DNA of 64,000 nt from Durusdinium trenchii. Its lineage: Eukaryota > Sar > Dinophyceae > Suessiales > Symbiodiniaceae. Below the pieces are notes generated by a model, which searched no databases, was not told where the DNA came from, and was given only the letters and a program-made list of their open reading frames with translations. Where the stretch lies: NCBI GenBank assembly GCA_963970005.1, contig CAXAMN010015335.1, positions 695,174-759,173 of the forward strand. Reading direction: 5' to 3'. Positions within the stretch are counted from its first letter, which is position 1, and every line of letters begins with the position of its first letter. This document shows positions 1 through 10,678 of the stretch, one piece after another. The translations under genes and the position numbers were made by a program.

Positions 1-325
1 GGCGCGACCCACGTGGGTGGGTAATTAAGCCCCAAATTCCAACTGTGTCCATTGAGGTTTGAACATCAACTGAAAACAAACTCGATCATGATCAAGTCGT
101 CTCATGTTGTTTCAACTTTGCCAACGGCGTTGGCCATTCCGAATGGAGTCGAACATAGAACATGTATGGAATGTCGAAAATGCATGACAATATCTAGAAT
201 CTAGAAAACAATCCACCTGTCACTGTGCAACCAGTATCAACCAGTAATGTTTCAATTTCACACGGCCAAGATCAAAACCCAAGACTTGCACTGGCGCCGC
301 TCCCTTTTGTATCCTTTTGTCCGCT
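1..325. other. No gene seen
   Basis: AT-balanced sequence with no long open frame and no repeat that I could match elsewhere in the window. It lies 3' of the minus-strand dioxygenase-like gene, so it may be its downstream flank. Confidence 0.5.
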
Positions 326-1334
326 TCAAGCTCGTTCGTAGGTCACTCCGTGCCAGTATCTGCTCTGCCACGGCTTCAAGTTCTCCGAATCTTCATTCTC
401 TGGTTCAGATCCTTGCTCTGCAACCAGTTCGCGACAAAGAATCTGGATGGGCTCCGGCAGCGTCTCGTACAAACCTCGGGGAATGCAGCGGCTGGGTGGG
501 AACATGGCCTCGTCCTGCGTCGCCCGCAGGCCGCCGCTGATGTATTCGATGCTGGGCAGGAAGCGCGTCGCGGCGGACCAGTTCGGCGTCCCTGCGTGGA
601 GAATGCGCACGTCACGCAGCAGCGCCGCGCCTGCCGGGCATGGAAAGAGACGTGAGCTACGCCATTCTGGAGGCTCTTCTTGACGACGGTCCCAGTCGCG
701 CTCCGTCTTTCCAGGAACCAAGCGGATGGGGCCATTCAAAGCTGTCAAGGGTTGCACGCAGAAGTTCACCGAGAGGAACGGTGGCGGCATCCTATCATCC
801 CCAGGTGCCATCGGCATATCGCCATGCAGGAATTGATAATCCTTGACGCCAGGGAGCACAAAGTCTCCCCCCCCCACTGTAGCACAGAAAGTCTGCCTTG
901 CCATCTTTGGAAAAAATCTCCTCCAGCAATGGGTGCAAGACCAAGCCAGCCTGGACCAGAAGATTGCCAGCGATCTCTGGCACGTGCAGAATGCTACCCG
1001 TGGAAGAGGCGACTCCAAAGCTATAGCGGCCACGATTGCTCCGATTGCCCCATTGCTCCGGCCCCACGATCTGTGCTGCTACTTCCTCACATGCACTGAG
1101 AACTTCTTGGCACTGGTGCTCGGACAACACCTCGCTGATCACCACGAAGCCCGCCGCTCTGAAAATGTCCAATGCTTGGGTCTCCCAGCATCGGGTCTTG
1201 CATGAGATCATGTATTTGGCCACGTCCAAGGTCGAATCCATCGACTCCAGCGGCACTTTGTCCGCATCACGGGGGGAACGACTAGGTGAACGACTCCTGT
1301 CGTCACCAGGTGGCTTCAAATGATCCAGCGACAT
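326..1334 (-). CDS. Phytanoyl-CoA dioxygenase (PhyH) family protein, one frameshift
   Basis: Likely a non-haem Fe(II)/2-oxoglutarate oxygenase of the PhyH family; the substrate cannot be told. Reading from the ATG at 1334 and allowing one frame change at 867-875 gives about 335 residues. A basic, Ser/Arg-rich N-terminus (about 1-30) precedes the domain. The iron facial triad is visible as FLHGDMP (H170, D172) and the distal His in ILHAGTPN (H246). R257, eleven residues later, matches the 2-oxoglutarate-binding arginine; human PAHX has H175, D177, H264 and R275 with the same 11-residue spacing. LVPGKT fits the family's conserved Pro-Gly turn. The break is a run of nine C on the plus strand; eight would keep the frame (SGGG-DFVLPG). 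No intron is needed. I recognise the family with good confidence, but whether the gene is intact depends on that run. Confidence 0.8.
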
Positions 1335-1518
1335 CCCCGCAATTGAAGCACGTGGCAGTACTCATTTGAGCATATTTGAGCCCGTACTGCAACAAGGTGA
1401 TGATGTTGCAACTATGTTGCAAGAAACTTGAGAGGAGGGAGACACGAAAGGTAGGACAGCGGGAAGAGAAGAGAACGCGAGAGGCAGGAACAAAAATGCA
1501 ATGTTCGACATGGTGATT
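1335..1518. other. 5' flank of the dioxygenase-like gene
   Basis: Upstream region of the minus-strand gene. No TATA element or spliced-leader remnant was recognised. An open frame runs through it on the minus strand, but the translation has no recognisable features. Confidence 0.3.
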
Positions 1519-2120
1519 TATCCCCTCGGAGGCGACCTTTCGTAAATATATGTTCATATGCACTCTAAATGTTCAAACATATGCTCTCGAAATGTTCAAA
1601 AAGGTTCTTAGGAAAACAAACTTGCCCCATGGCTCAGATCATCGGTGAGCATTGAATCGGAACATCATAGGATTTGTCCTGAAACCATAAGAGGCTCACG
1701 AAGACGCTCCCCAGGAGAGAATTGACGTGCTTCACAAAACAAACTCTAGGTATGTATCCCCTCGGGGAACACCTTTCGTGATTAGAATTTCATATTCACT
1801 CTTTCTAAAATGTTCAAGAGGGTTTCAACTATCCTGAAATCATGAGAGGCTCACGAAGACGTTCTCCAGGAGAGAATTGATTTTAGAGGGGGGGAGGGGG
1901 TNNNNNNNNNNNNNNNNNNNNNNNNNNNNNNNNNNNNNNNNNNNNNNNNNNNNNNNNNNNNNNNNNNNNNNNNNNNNNNNNNNNNNNNNNNNNNNNNNNN
2001 NGGGGGGGGGGGGGGGTCTGAATTGAGCGATCAATTATTAGACCCGGACGTCCCAACACTTGCTTCGCAAGACAAACTCAAGGTATCCCCTAAAGGGCTA
2101 CCTTTCGTGAATTGATCCAC
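1519..2120. repeat. Degenerate tandem repeat, about three copies, spanning a gap
   Basis: The phrase TATCCCCTCGG followed by ACCTTTCGT recurs near 1519, 1755 and 2084. GAGGCTCACGAAGACG then CCAGGAGAGAATTGA recurs near 1690 and 1848, and ACAAACTC(T/A)AGGTAT recurs before copies two and three. The unit is roughly 240 bp where complete. The third unit is broken by the assembly gap. No coding potential was seen. Confidence 0.6.
1902..2001. other. Assembly gap of 100 N, poly-G flanks
   Basis: Exactly 100 N, a conventional unknown-size gap. A G-rich run (1887-1900) precedes it and 15 G follow it (2002-2016), so the missing piece probably contains a long G tract. Confidence 0.95.
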
Positions 2121-2337
2121 TGGTCCAAATTGGCTCAACAAGAAAAATACAACCATGATTCACATGTCACATGATCGTGGAATTTGTCTTGATTGAATGC
2201 ACATAGGTTGGTGCTCCCAGGCTCTTGGTAGCTACTATGCAGAGATGTAAAAAGTAGTTAGCCTCCAGACTCCAGACCCTTCTTTACAAATTCTGTCCCG
2301 TTCTGGCTGGGGCATGCTGCTTCATGAAATGTCCAAA

Positions 2338-2496
2338 TCATTCCATCCGTTGCATTGTGGTTGTCATGTCCAGATCCATTCTGCAGATTTCCAGCCCCCA
2401 ATCAATCCCAGCCTGACTGCATAGATATGCGAACAATGCCAGTGACGCGCCGGCAATCAGCACCACATATACTGCACCTCGATCACCTGGTATAGC
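2338..2496 (-). CDS. Possible 3' terminal exon encoding a membrane segment
   Basis: After a possible AG acceptor at 2497-2498 the minus strand encodes 52 residues and a stop. Residues 8-26 are a clean hydrophobic stretch (AVYVVLIAGASLALFAYLC), followed by a polar tail ending MTTTMQRME. This suggests a single-pass C-terminal anchor. A direct repeat of GGTGATCGAGG-like sequence sits at the proposed splice site, so the boundary is uncertain. No family recognised. Confidence 0.25.
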   Translation of the reverse strand, partial: AIPGDRGAVYVVLIAGASLALFAYLCSQAGIDWGLEICRMDLDMTTTMQRME

Positions 2497-4118
2497 CTTC
2501 GATCACCTCGAGTAGTGGTCTGTCCAACAACTTCTGCTGATCCAGGCTGATCCAAAACAGTTGGAACACTCTGGTGTTGCCTATCGTTGCCTCCCATGTT
2601 TTCAATGGAAGGGAGAAAAGAAGGGATTCATGCATCTGATTGCATGGCTTGGCACGGCTACCCAAGGAACCATCCCGAAGCCTCACCGAGGAGCTAAGGA
2701 TAAACATTCAGCTCTGAACGTCTGAATTGGTATTCGCTGTTGTTGCTTGGTAGCCGCTGGTAGCTCCTTAAACGCTGTGGGGAAGTCTTGATAAGGCCAG
2801 CAAGTCCCATGACTGTCACCATCACCCAAAAAGACTGCCTCCTTGAAGTGGACAACATCAGCAACGGAAACCATGCCACAAAGCAAGACCACCGACGGAA
2901 GAAGGCAAACAATTTATTGTTGACTTATCCTGAAACAGTGCTGTGGCCTGAAATATCTTTAGCTGCTTTATGGATTCAACGGCGGCAACAAGGGGTACTA
3001 GTCACTAGTCCACTGGGACATCCATGCGGCTTCAGCCAAACGACAAAAAGATGGACCATTGAACGTGTGAGAAGTGTTGGACAACACAAATGCTGACAAA
3101 CGAAGGCAGCACACAACTTTTATATATGATTGGTATGGAGATTGGTATGGCTAAGCCATCGCTATGAATCGATCTATTTATCGGCCCCAAGCTCCCTCGC
3201 ACCGGTGTTGACAAGCTACTGCTATCGACCGGTGATGAACATCTTCTCACCGCCAAGATCGGCGCTGTCCGTGGGGAAAATGGAAACTGTGCTGAGAAGC
3301 TGCGCCATGCTGCGCCTTGGAAAACAAGATCTGAAGATCTTTGCTCAAGAGAACTGGGCGAAAGTGCGTGAGATTCCCCAACGATGCCTGTGAACTGCAT
3401 CTGGGTGCTTCTGCTCATTGCTCATTGGTGTGTTCTAAGGAGCCCGGCTTTGCTTGCAACTCAGTGACCCGGGATACTCTTTAAGTTCTTGTGGAAAACT
3501 TTGGCGATTCATGCTTCGTGTGTGGAAATTCTATCAACATGATATCCAATAAATAGAAATCAACGTTAATTTTGCAAATAATTGTAAAATATTGTAAATT
3601 ATGTTGATGTCCATATGTTGATGTCCATCTATTAGTTCCGTTCCTTCTCGCATCAACGAGAAGCTAAGCATGGCCCCGTGGGATTTTTCAATCCCTTCCG
3701 TCATCGAGGTTTTGTCGTCTTCTCAGTCGCCCATGCGGTGACCAAATGGTGAAGTTGCGAGGCCGCTTAAGTACCAGCACCTTGCAAGAGGTGTCTCTTC
3801 ATAGCCTCTTATATTGAGGTTTATATAAGGGGTGTCCAAAAACCACCTGTTGGAAGGTCCCGGTGTAGGTTCATTTAAGCCGTAGGCCGAATTTGAGAAC
3901 CTTGCCACTCCACCCAATCAACTCACCCACGTGCTGTCAAGGGTCCGACGTGGGTCTCTGATGTGGGTCTCCAACAGTGATTGCAGAACGTACATCGAAC
4001 ACGCCGTCCCCGGGTGTTTCGTGTGGCTGCAACTCCCAGCATGTGCCCAGAAAATCTCTAAAGAATGCTGTGCAGAATTGGTCCCAATCGATTTCAGGCG
4101 TTGTGAACTCCCTGTTCA
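2497..4118. other. No gene recognised
   Basis: Open frames on both strands are short and their translations look random. The stretch 3530-3620 is AT-rich with the phrase ATGTTGATGTCCAT repeated twice (3600-3627). Nothing else stands out. Confidence 0.4.
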
Positions 4119-4272
4119 CTATATAGATCCTTTCACTAGATCCGCTGTCATTTTTGGCGAACCGCCCAGCATTCGTGGCCCGATCCTTTCTGGCGACGTC
4201 GTCTGGGTTTGGACCTCACTGCCCAGCCACGTCGCGCCCGTCGCTTCGTCAGTCGGACGAGCTTCTTCCAAA
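4119..4272 (-). CDS. Candidate 3' terminal exon, unknown protein
   Basis: A minus-strand acceptor (TTGTCGCCTAG) at 4273 is followed by 50 codons and a TAG. The peptide is polar and balanced (it opens LEEARPTDEATGATWLGSE and ends MTADLVKGSI). The frame stays open a little upstream of the acceptor, across a run of seven C. A 228-codon plus-strand open frame overlaps (3931-4617), but its translation is dominated by a local GCTTATGG-like repeat, so I prefer the minus strand. No family recognised. Confidence 0.3.
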
Positions 4273-6645
4273 CTAGGCGACAACAGCAGTGGGGGGGACC
4301 ATGCTGATGGCTTATGGGCTTATGGTTTGGATTGCTTGATGCATGCTTATGGCTTGTATCAAGCAGAACAAGATCTTGCTTGTGCTGTCTATCGGCTTCT
4401 AATAGTTGCAGTGCCATGTTTCTTTGCCAAAACCTGTTCACCCAACGCAAGTGATGATTTTTCGAGATCGCCCAGATCGAGTCAGAAGTCCCTTTCTTCA
4501 ATCATTTGGTGGATGAGGTGCAGACTGGATCCACTTGACAAATCATGGAGATCTCAAAAAGAACGCCTTCCAATTCCAGTACGGGGGTCTTCGTATACAC
4601 ATTCATCACAAACTTGACCCACGCACGCATACCCTGACCCATGCCCAGGCAAGAAGCTTGAGGCGGAGCCGTCAGAAAATAGCGCGGCCACCCCATTTGA
4701 AGGCACAGCGCGGCCGAATGAATCCAGGAGTAAATGAAATCAAATCTAGCTAGAGCATTTGGCTGTGCAAGAGAATAGAAAAACCCCCGGTCTAGACCCC
4801 TTGCAAGGTTCGGACAGTAGACCCGTCTATCCAGCCAGTGCCAGCGGGGTGCCCATCCTCAAGTTCTTTTGCAGGCGACACTGTACCGGCCCAGCATCTT
4901 TGGATACTAGGTGATGGTAGGTGGTCTCCGGCTAACATGTTTGAAGCTTCACGATACATGATCCGTCGTATTGCCATGCACCATGTTTCCCTGTATATAT
5001 TTGCTGTCGTACTGCTCTGTCGACGGATTCTGCGGGCGGAACGGACTTCGCAGCGGTCGCCCCATGGCTCTGCCGCCCAAGCGGCTCGACCAGGTACTTC
5101 TCGCCCTGCCTGGCGCTGGCGGAGGAACCGCCGTTGGCACGGTCAAGCGGATTCCGGTCTCACCGAAAACAAATACATGTAATGACGAAACCAATAAATA
5201 TACAACATGTGCATACAAGAAACGACTTCATTTGTTCTATGAGTTGATCAAGTCTTGATATATGAAAAAAACAAACAAAAAAAGGTCGAGGTGATGCCAG
5301 GGGAGAATCATCAGAGTCCGCACTCCGTGGACAGGTCGATCAAGTGGCACACCCATTTTTTTTGAGCAAGCAAAACCGATGGTATATATATCATGATTTT
5401 TAGCTGTATTGAGATGTAATTATACGCTGTAATTGGGATGTATTATTATATTAAGTTGTTATACGTACCTCTATTATAGTTCTGTGTTAGCATGAGTTAG
5501 CATGCCCCATTATAATTGAAGATACCTATACCGCCTATACAGGTTTGCCTTTCGGAGAAGGCCTTGCAAAAAAAATCTCCGCACAGGTTAGGGCGTTCCC
5601 CTGAAAGGATCCGTTGGAAAGCAGGCTCGGCTGGATTTTTGAGGCGCTCGGGTCCAAAAGGATCACAGCAATGTCATGCGGATTTCACTGCAGCCACATG
5701 CAAAAATCTGCAGAAACTCGCCAACAGTTTTTGAGGTCGCGCCGGATTCCACCCACGTTCCCCCAAAACAAGGGGAGCTAACCTGAAACAAACACCGAAT
5801 ACCTCAGAATAACCCTATAGCATCCTATAGCCATCTATAGCCTCTGTTGGTGCGCTATAGACCACTCAACCACGAGAATTCGCCACCTGTAGCAACCTTC
5901 GCTGCCGGCAGCGCCTGGGGTGTTCCGCCATCTGTGCCCAGGTGGCAAAGTGGTGAAGAACCTGTGGCACCGGTCGCAGAGTGGCCCAGGCATGGAATCG
6001 CCACCAACCCTGAACCCAAGGAGAGGTCAATAGGCCAGTTTAATGGATGGTCTGGGTATGTCTGGGAGCCCGCAAAGGGCTCACTGAAGCTCTGTGGCTT
6101 GCCCTTGCGCCCTTGGCACTGAGCTTAACCTGGTCCCCATTGACGACCCGACTCCTGAATCGTATCCCTGGAAATCACGGTTGGCCAAACTGTCATTAAA
6201 CTGTCCATCTGTTGCACCATCTACGCAGTCAAAGAGACTACAAACTCTGAACACTCTGTATCAAGAGTCGCTATCAACTTTCCATCTGTTGCATTTGGAC
6301 ACCAATGCCATCCAATGCACCAAAAAGGTTATCTTCCAGTGGTGCCCACAATCCATTCACTTGGGGACATGTGACACCACCCAACTCCATGTGACTCCTG
6401 GATAGGTTGTCCACCGACGTTCGGGGGCTATGATCATTCTGGCTCGCCGGCTTCGGACGTCCCGAACGTGCGTTACCAATGAGTCTGGACTTCAGATCTC
6501 CAGTGGCACCAATGAACATGGACCAGCTCGAGAAACCGAAGCAAACCAATCAACGGATCAACCCATCGACCATCCGACCAACTAAAAAGAACAACATGAC
6601 GGGTATAAAAACAAATCCATTGAGTGTTGGATCGCAACACCCTAC
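4273..6645. other. Mostly non-coding; two weak GC-rich islands
   Basis: Two GC-rich islands could hold exons. At 5013-5158 the minus strand reads through RNPLDRANGGSS and EKYLVEPLGRQ toward a GTACGA donor. At 5835-5993 a 52-codon minus-strand frame starts MPGPLCDRCHRFF, but a plus-strand frame is equally open. I could not choose between strands. The rest (5240-5520 is AT-rich) shows nothing. Confidence 0.3.
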
Positions 6646-6716
6646 TGAGTAAACTCTTGACATGGATTCAGAACAACCTCCTTTCACGTGGGGGGTTTAT
6701 TCATCAAGAGTCCACA
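6646..6716. mobile_element. Short inverted-repeat element, family M4
   Basis: AAACTCTTGACATGGA near the left end and TTCATCAAGAGTCCACATG near the right end are imperfect inverted repeats around a GGGGGGTTTATT core. The same arrangement occurs at 50836-50913. This looks like a miniature inverted-repeat transposon or a conserved hairpin. Confidence 0.4.
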
Positions 6717-6757
6717 TGATATACTGAGTTTTTACTCCATCCCTGAGGTCCCGCACA

Positions 6758-6907
6758 ATGGACCCCGCGATGGCCACGTTCAACGAGGCCGTGGCGCCTG
6801 GGGCGTCAATCCCAAAGGGCCGTAAGGTCCAGGGTACCATCAGGTACTCCATGGGCCTGCCAAACTTGGCCGAACAGGCCAGGGGGTGGTTGACTTGGGG
6901 TCAATGA
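6758..6907 (+). CDS. Small ORF or 5' exon, 49 residues
   Basis: It starts at an ATG (MDPAMATFNEAVAPGASIPK) and ends at a TGA inside an M1-type repeat fragment. The GC-rich first two thirds look protein-like; the last codons (GGGTGGTTGAC) belong to the repeat, so the real exon probably ends earlier. CAG followed by GGTACC near 6830 is one possible boundary. No family recognised. Confidence 0.3.
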   Translation: MDPAMATFNEAVAPGASIPKGRKVQGTIRYSMGLPNLAEQARGWLTWGQ

Positions 6908-7620
6908 AGGCATATGTTCCGTATATACATGCTAGTTCCAGATGGAGAGTTTGGGTACAGCGCCAGCTGAGGGTGGTCACTTTGTGAGGATGTCTTTCGA
7001 CCCTCAACCTTTTCATATGGGGGATTGAAATACAATCAAGAGCTCTCTCTCTCTCTCTCTTCACCTCTATATATAGTACACTTGGACCATTGTCCATGTC
7101 AATCTGACCAAAAATGGCTTTATCTTCCTGCTTGAGCTTGATTGATTATGTCCAGGTGTTGCATTTTGTAAAGGTCTTGGATGGTCTTGGCATGTCAAGT
7201 GGTGAATTTGACAGTATGTTTGAAAACTAGAGGCTGTGTGGCTATAATCTACTGGTACTCAAAAAGTGGTGATTGTTCTACCCTGTCAGGGATTGTCAGT
7301 GGTTTACCTTGTGTTGGGAGTGAGACATCATTTTGTAACCCCTCCCATGCCCCAGAATGCACCACTTCAAAGAAAATGCCCGACCGTTCCTTCGACATCG
7401 ATCGACCGTGCCTTCCGACCGTGATGCGGTGGCCAAACACAGTGCCATATGCTCAAGCCCTCAAGCCAACATTCTTGAGCATGACTTATGTGTACAGTTT
7501 GAACAAACAAACATCTACACCCTATACAGTTTGAGGGAGTACAACAAACATCAAGCCTCAAGCCAACATTCTCAAGCGAACACGCCAACATCTACACCCT
7601 GGCCCCCCCATCTGTTCCAG
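6908..7620. other. No gene recognised; (CT)n tract
   Basis: This contains a (CT)n microsatellite at 7043-7061. CAAGCCAACATTCTTGAG and CAAGCCTCAAGCCAACATTC recur in the 7450-7580 part. No coding sequence could be supported. Confidence 0.4.
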
Positions 7621-7725
7621 CGCCTGTATGCTGCGGGATGTACACAAAGAAGTCGCACGCGGCCCGCTGGGCGGCCGACATCCCTTCGCCTGGGCGGCAC
7701 CCATGCTACCTCTGGGAGTCTCATA
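7621..7725 (+). CDS. Candidate internal exon, 105 bp
   Basis: It lies between a pyrimidine-rich acceptor (CATCTGTTCCAG) and a GTACGT donor. The open frame contains MLRDVHKEVARGPLGG. That phrase is faintly like the linker before reverse-transcriptase domains of dinoflagellate retroelements, but it is far too short to claim. The frame is stop-free across the exon. Confidence 0.25.
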
Positions 7726-7776
7726 GTACGTAGTCAAACGTGCAGCAGAATTGCAGTCCGAAACACGACTAATTAA

Positions 7777-7868
7777 TGGGACTGGCATATTTACAAACAT
7801 TGACCCCTTTTCACCCACCTCAATGGGGCGGTCAATATGCCAGTCCCATGAATGAAGTGTCTGGGAGT
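7777..7868. mobile_element. M1 family inverted-repeat element
   Basis: It begins TGGGACTGGCATATTTACA and ends with the complement, GGTCAATATGCCAGTCCCA, followed by AGTGTCTGGGAG. Two halves of a TTGACCCC/GGGGCGGTCAA core pair inside. It is one of about ten copies in the window (27975, 29148, 30546, 43938, 46752, 47917, 50390, 51823). Confidence 0.6.
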
Positions 7869-8516
7869 GATCCATTGTTTTGCTTAATGGAGTGTTTGGG
7901 TTACGAACGCCCAATGGATGATGGTTGAAGGCCTTTCTCAAGTGATCATCCTTTACCGGTCTCTTATTGGTTAGTGGGGCACGCCCTAATATCAACGCAT
8001 GTTCTGTCTTTTACCCGCTTCCTGACCCTCAAGTCTGAGACACCGCTTACCAAGTCGTTTTCCATGTCGCTGATTATATACACATACAGTACAGTAATTA
8101 GGTTGAATTCATATACGTCGATCTATATAACTTATAGCCTCTGCAGAGCTACCTTTCATCACTCATTGCCTTTCTGTGAAAACATAGTTCAATAATTGAC
8201 CCACAAACATTCACAGGGAACGCCTGTCATTGTTGACACCTTGGATGCGTCATCACCAATCTCCACAAGTCAAACCTGCAAACCTGCAGGATAAACATGA
8301 GCAAATGAAAGCCAGGAGTTCCCAGGTCCAAGAAGTTATTGTATAATGCACACCCTCCAAGGGCAAAAAGAGATTTAAACGAAAATGGTAGTGTTATGAT
8401 ATTTTATGTAGTGTTGGTTCATAAACATCTCTGGGTGACCCATCTTGTTGTGCTGTTCCTTCCTCTCACCTCGTGTTTTTCACCACGCACCCCCCCAAAA
8501 ATACAACAACCCACAG

Positions 8517-8638
8517 GCCATGTCTGGCCTTCGTTGCCCAGCATGAAAGCGGTAGATCCCGTGAATGGGTGCTTGGTGACCTGTGGTGCGACAGGGGCCG
8601 AAAGCGGGTGGCCCGGGCGATCTGCAGCAAACCAGTAG
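8517..8638 (+). CDS. Candidate 3' terminal exon, 39 residues
   Basis: An acceptor (CAACAACCCACAG) precedes a frame reading HVWPSLPSMKAVDPVNG and on to a TAG. A second frame over the same bases is also open to 8661, so the reading frame is not certain. No family recognised. Confidence 0.22.
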
Positions 8639-8916
8639 GGGCGGACCCTCCGGAAGGATAACTACCACGGGTGGGCCTGGAAGGAAAACATATCCGCACT
8701 AAGTAACAATTTCTACTACATCCACTGGAAAGGACGGGACAGAACCAGAACCATTGAAAGGACATCGACACCAAAATGGGCCACCTATGGATCTGGAGCG
8801 CTCTATGCCCCTTGTGCTGCTGGAGGTCCGCCTTCACTCCCAGGAACCGAAGACAACACCAAAGACGGAGGCTCGGGTGGACCATGGTGGAACCAGCAAC
8901 CGTACTTTCCGTATAG

Positions 8917-9014
8917 GGATCCAGTCGCACCTTCTCACAAGGTGAGGACGGAGACTATTCGAGTAGGCTTGGAGGGCCCAAGTACCTTCTGAAAAGGTAT
9001 GTGGATCTTTAGGG
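8917..9014. mobile_element. M2 family palindromic element
   Basis: The left end GGATCCAGTCGCACCTTCTC and the right end ACCTTCTGAAAAGGTATGTG are related, each containing a near-palindrome of the type TACCTTCTGAGAAGGTA. The inner part GAGGACGGAGACT is shared with the copy at 10571-10678. Confidence 0.5.
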
Positions 9015-10570
9015 TTTTGAGAAAGAAACCAACGGATCAGGAACAATCGACTGATAAATCCACATGGAAGCACTAATCCACATGGAAGACATGGATGCAC
9101 TTGTTTCTACTGATTGGCAAGGTCCAGAAGCCCTTGGGAAACAATCGGGGGCTAGCAATTGGCTTAAGTTGTCCTAGATGAGCCTGTAGTTCAAGCAACA
9201 TTCATGGTCCCCACCAAAACTCTAAACATGTTGCTGTGCATGATGCCTGAAAAGCCGAGTTGGATTCCCAACCTGAACCACAGGTCATAGGTCAACATGG
9301 CCGAATGATGCTGAATTCACATCATTCGACTACTATGAATGATGATGGAATATTCATGGAGTCCCTCCCTCCCTCTGATCAGTTATAGCCCTCCCTCTGT
9401 GGTCAATTGATCAACCCACCAATGGCTACAACTGATGCAGCTCATCATCTACCAGTGCTCGACGGCTACCCGTGGCGCCGCACCGACTCTGCACGCTCGT
9501 CGATCTCGATGCCGCAAATCCGAGCTCCTCGGGGGCGCTCACCACGCGGAGCGAACGTTGACCTCACGCGACGTGGTCCAATCCAGCCATTGGGGGTCCT
9601 ATTGGCCCAGTTTGTGCATGAAGTCTTTCCTGGGCTTCCTGACTCTTGGCAAAACGGTGTCCCAACTCTGTCTTCTCCCCGTTTTGGATGGCCCAACACC
9701 CTCACTGCTTCTGGGACCAGCACCTTCGACCAATCAGCAACCACGTAACTACGGCACCACTTTCCGCCCAAGTGGGTGGAATTCATGCAATGACCATCAA
9801 GAACCATCAAGAACCAACAACTTGGCCCAAAAATGACCTGTCTTCGACTGGCACCATTTAAACATGTTTTAAGCGACATTAGGGGTGGTTGACCCGGAGT
9901 TCTCCCGGTACCCTGAGCCTCCTTAGTCCAACAAAAACACTGGCTATGAACCAGTGTGAATTGGAACTTGGAACCAACGATGGGTTGTTGCTCCGCAGTT
10001 CGTATGCCCAGGATCGGTGCTTCCAATCACCTACCTGTAGATCATTCCCAGGTCTATAGACATAATTTCCACCAGATCGGTCCTCGGCTCGAGAGCTCCG
10101 CTTTGGCCGCCTCAAAAAAGCGGAGCTAAGTGGTGGATCTGCTGATCTCCCCCCCACAGTGTCTGGCAGTAATATGCTGGAAGAACACCGGGGACCCTGG
10201 TGACGAAGCTCATTGCGAACGAGCATTGCTTGGAGAAAGGGTCTGAGCATTGGTGGGTTTGGGGGGGTGACGTTTGAAGGATTTAAAGGATGTATACTCG
10301 TTTGGGATCCGTCTCATTGGGGTGCAAAGCAGTGTCCGTGTGCTCATGGCACAGTGGAAATTCCAAGGTGTGAGTCAAAGATTATGAAAATAGGAAACAA
10401 AAACACAAAACATCACGAAACACACATTGAAAGTTATTATTGGACCATATTGGATTCTTCCAGCCAATGGGGAGCACTATCCAAACCAAAAGAGTTATAA
10501 TCAGCTACCAAGCAACTCGACCTGGAGGAGACTCGGAGATATGCTAGATATGGAGGAAAGGCAATAATGC
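9015..10570. other. No gene supported; GC-rich patch 9470-9570
   Basis: The GC-rich patch is open in several frames on both strands, for example a minus-strand frame containing ICGIEIDERAESVRRHG, but no frame is clearly better. The rest is unremarkable. Confidence 0.3.
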
Positions 10571-10678
10571 CCTAGGGATTCAAGTACCTTCTCAGAAGTT
10601 GAGGACCGAGACTCTTTTATGTAGGTGCCAGGATGGTCCAGCCGTACCTTCTGAGGTATGACTGGATCCCTAGGGATG
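10571..10678. mobile_element. M2 family palindromic element
   Basis: It opens CTAGGGATTCAAGTACCTTC and closes GTATGACTGGATCCCTAGGG, so both ends carry CCTAGGGAT and ACCTTCT in opposite orientation. The middle, TAGGTGCCAGGATGGTCCAG, matches the reverse complement of 19045-19140 closely. Confidence 0.55.

Noticed and set aside
3931-4617. 228-codon plus-strand open frame
   Set aside because: Its middle is a local TTATGGCTTG-like repeat, no domain is visible, and a minus-strand frame over 4119-4272 has better texture and a splice acceptor.
7621-7725. Reverse-transcriptase-like phrase RDVHKEVARGPLGG
   Set aside because: It is too short to assign; no polymerase motif such as a YxDD box was found nearby.
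9466-9570. Methyltransferase-like phrase ICGIEIDERAE
   Set aside because: It is one of several open frames in a GC-rich patch with no glycine motif or other family signature around it.
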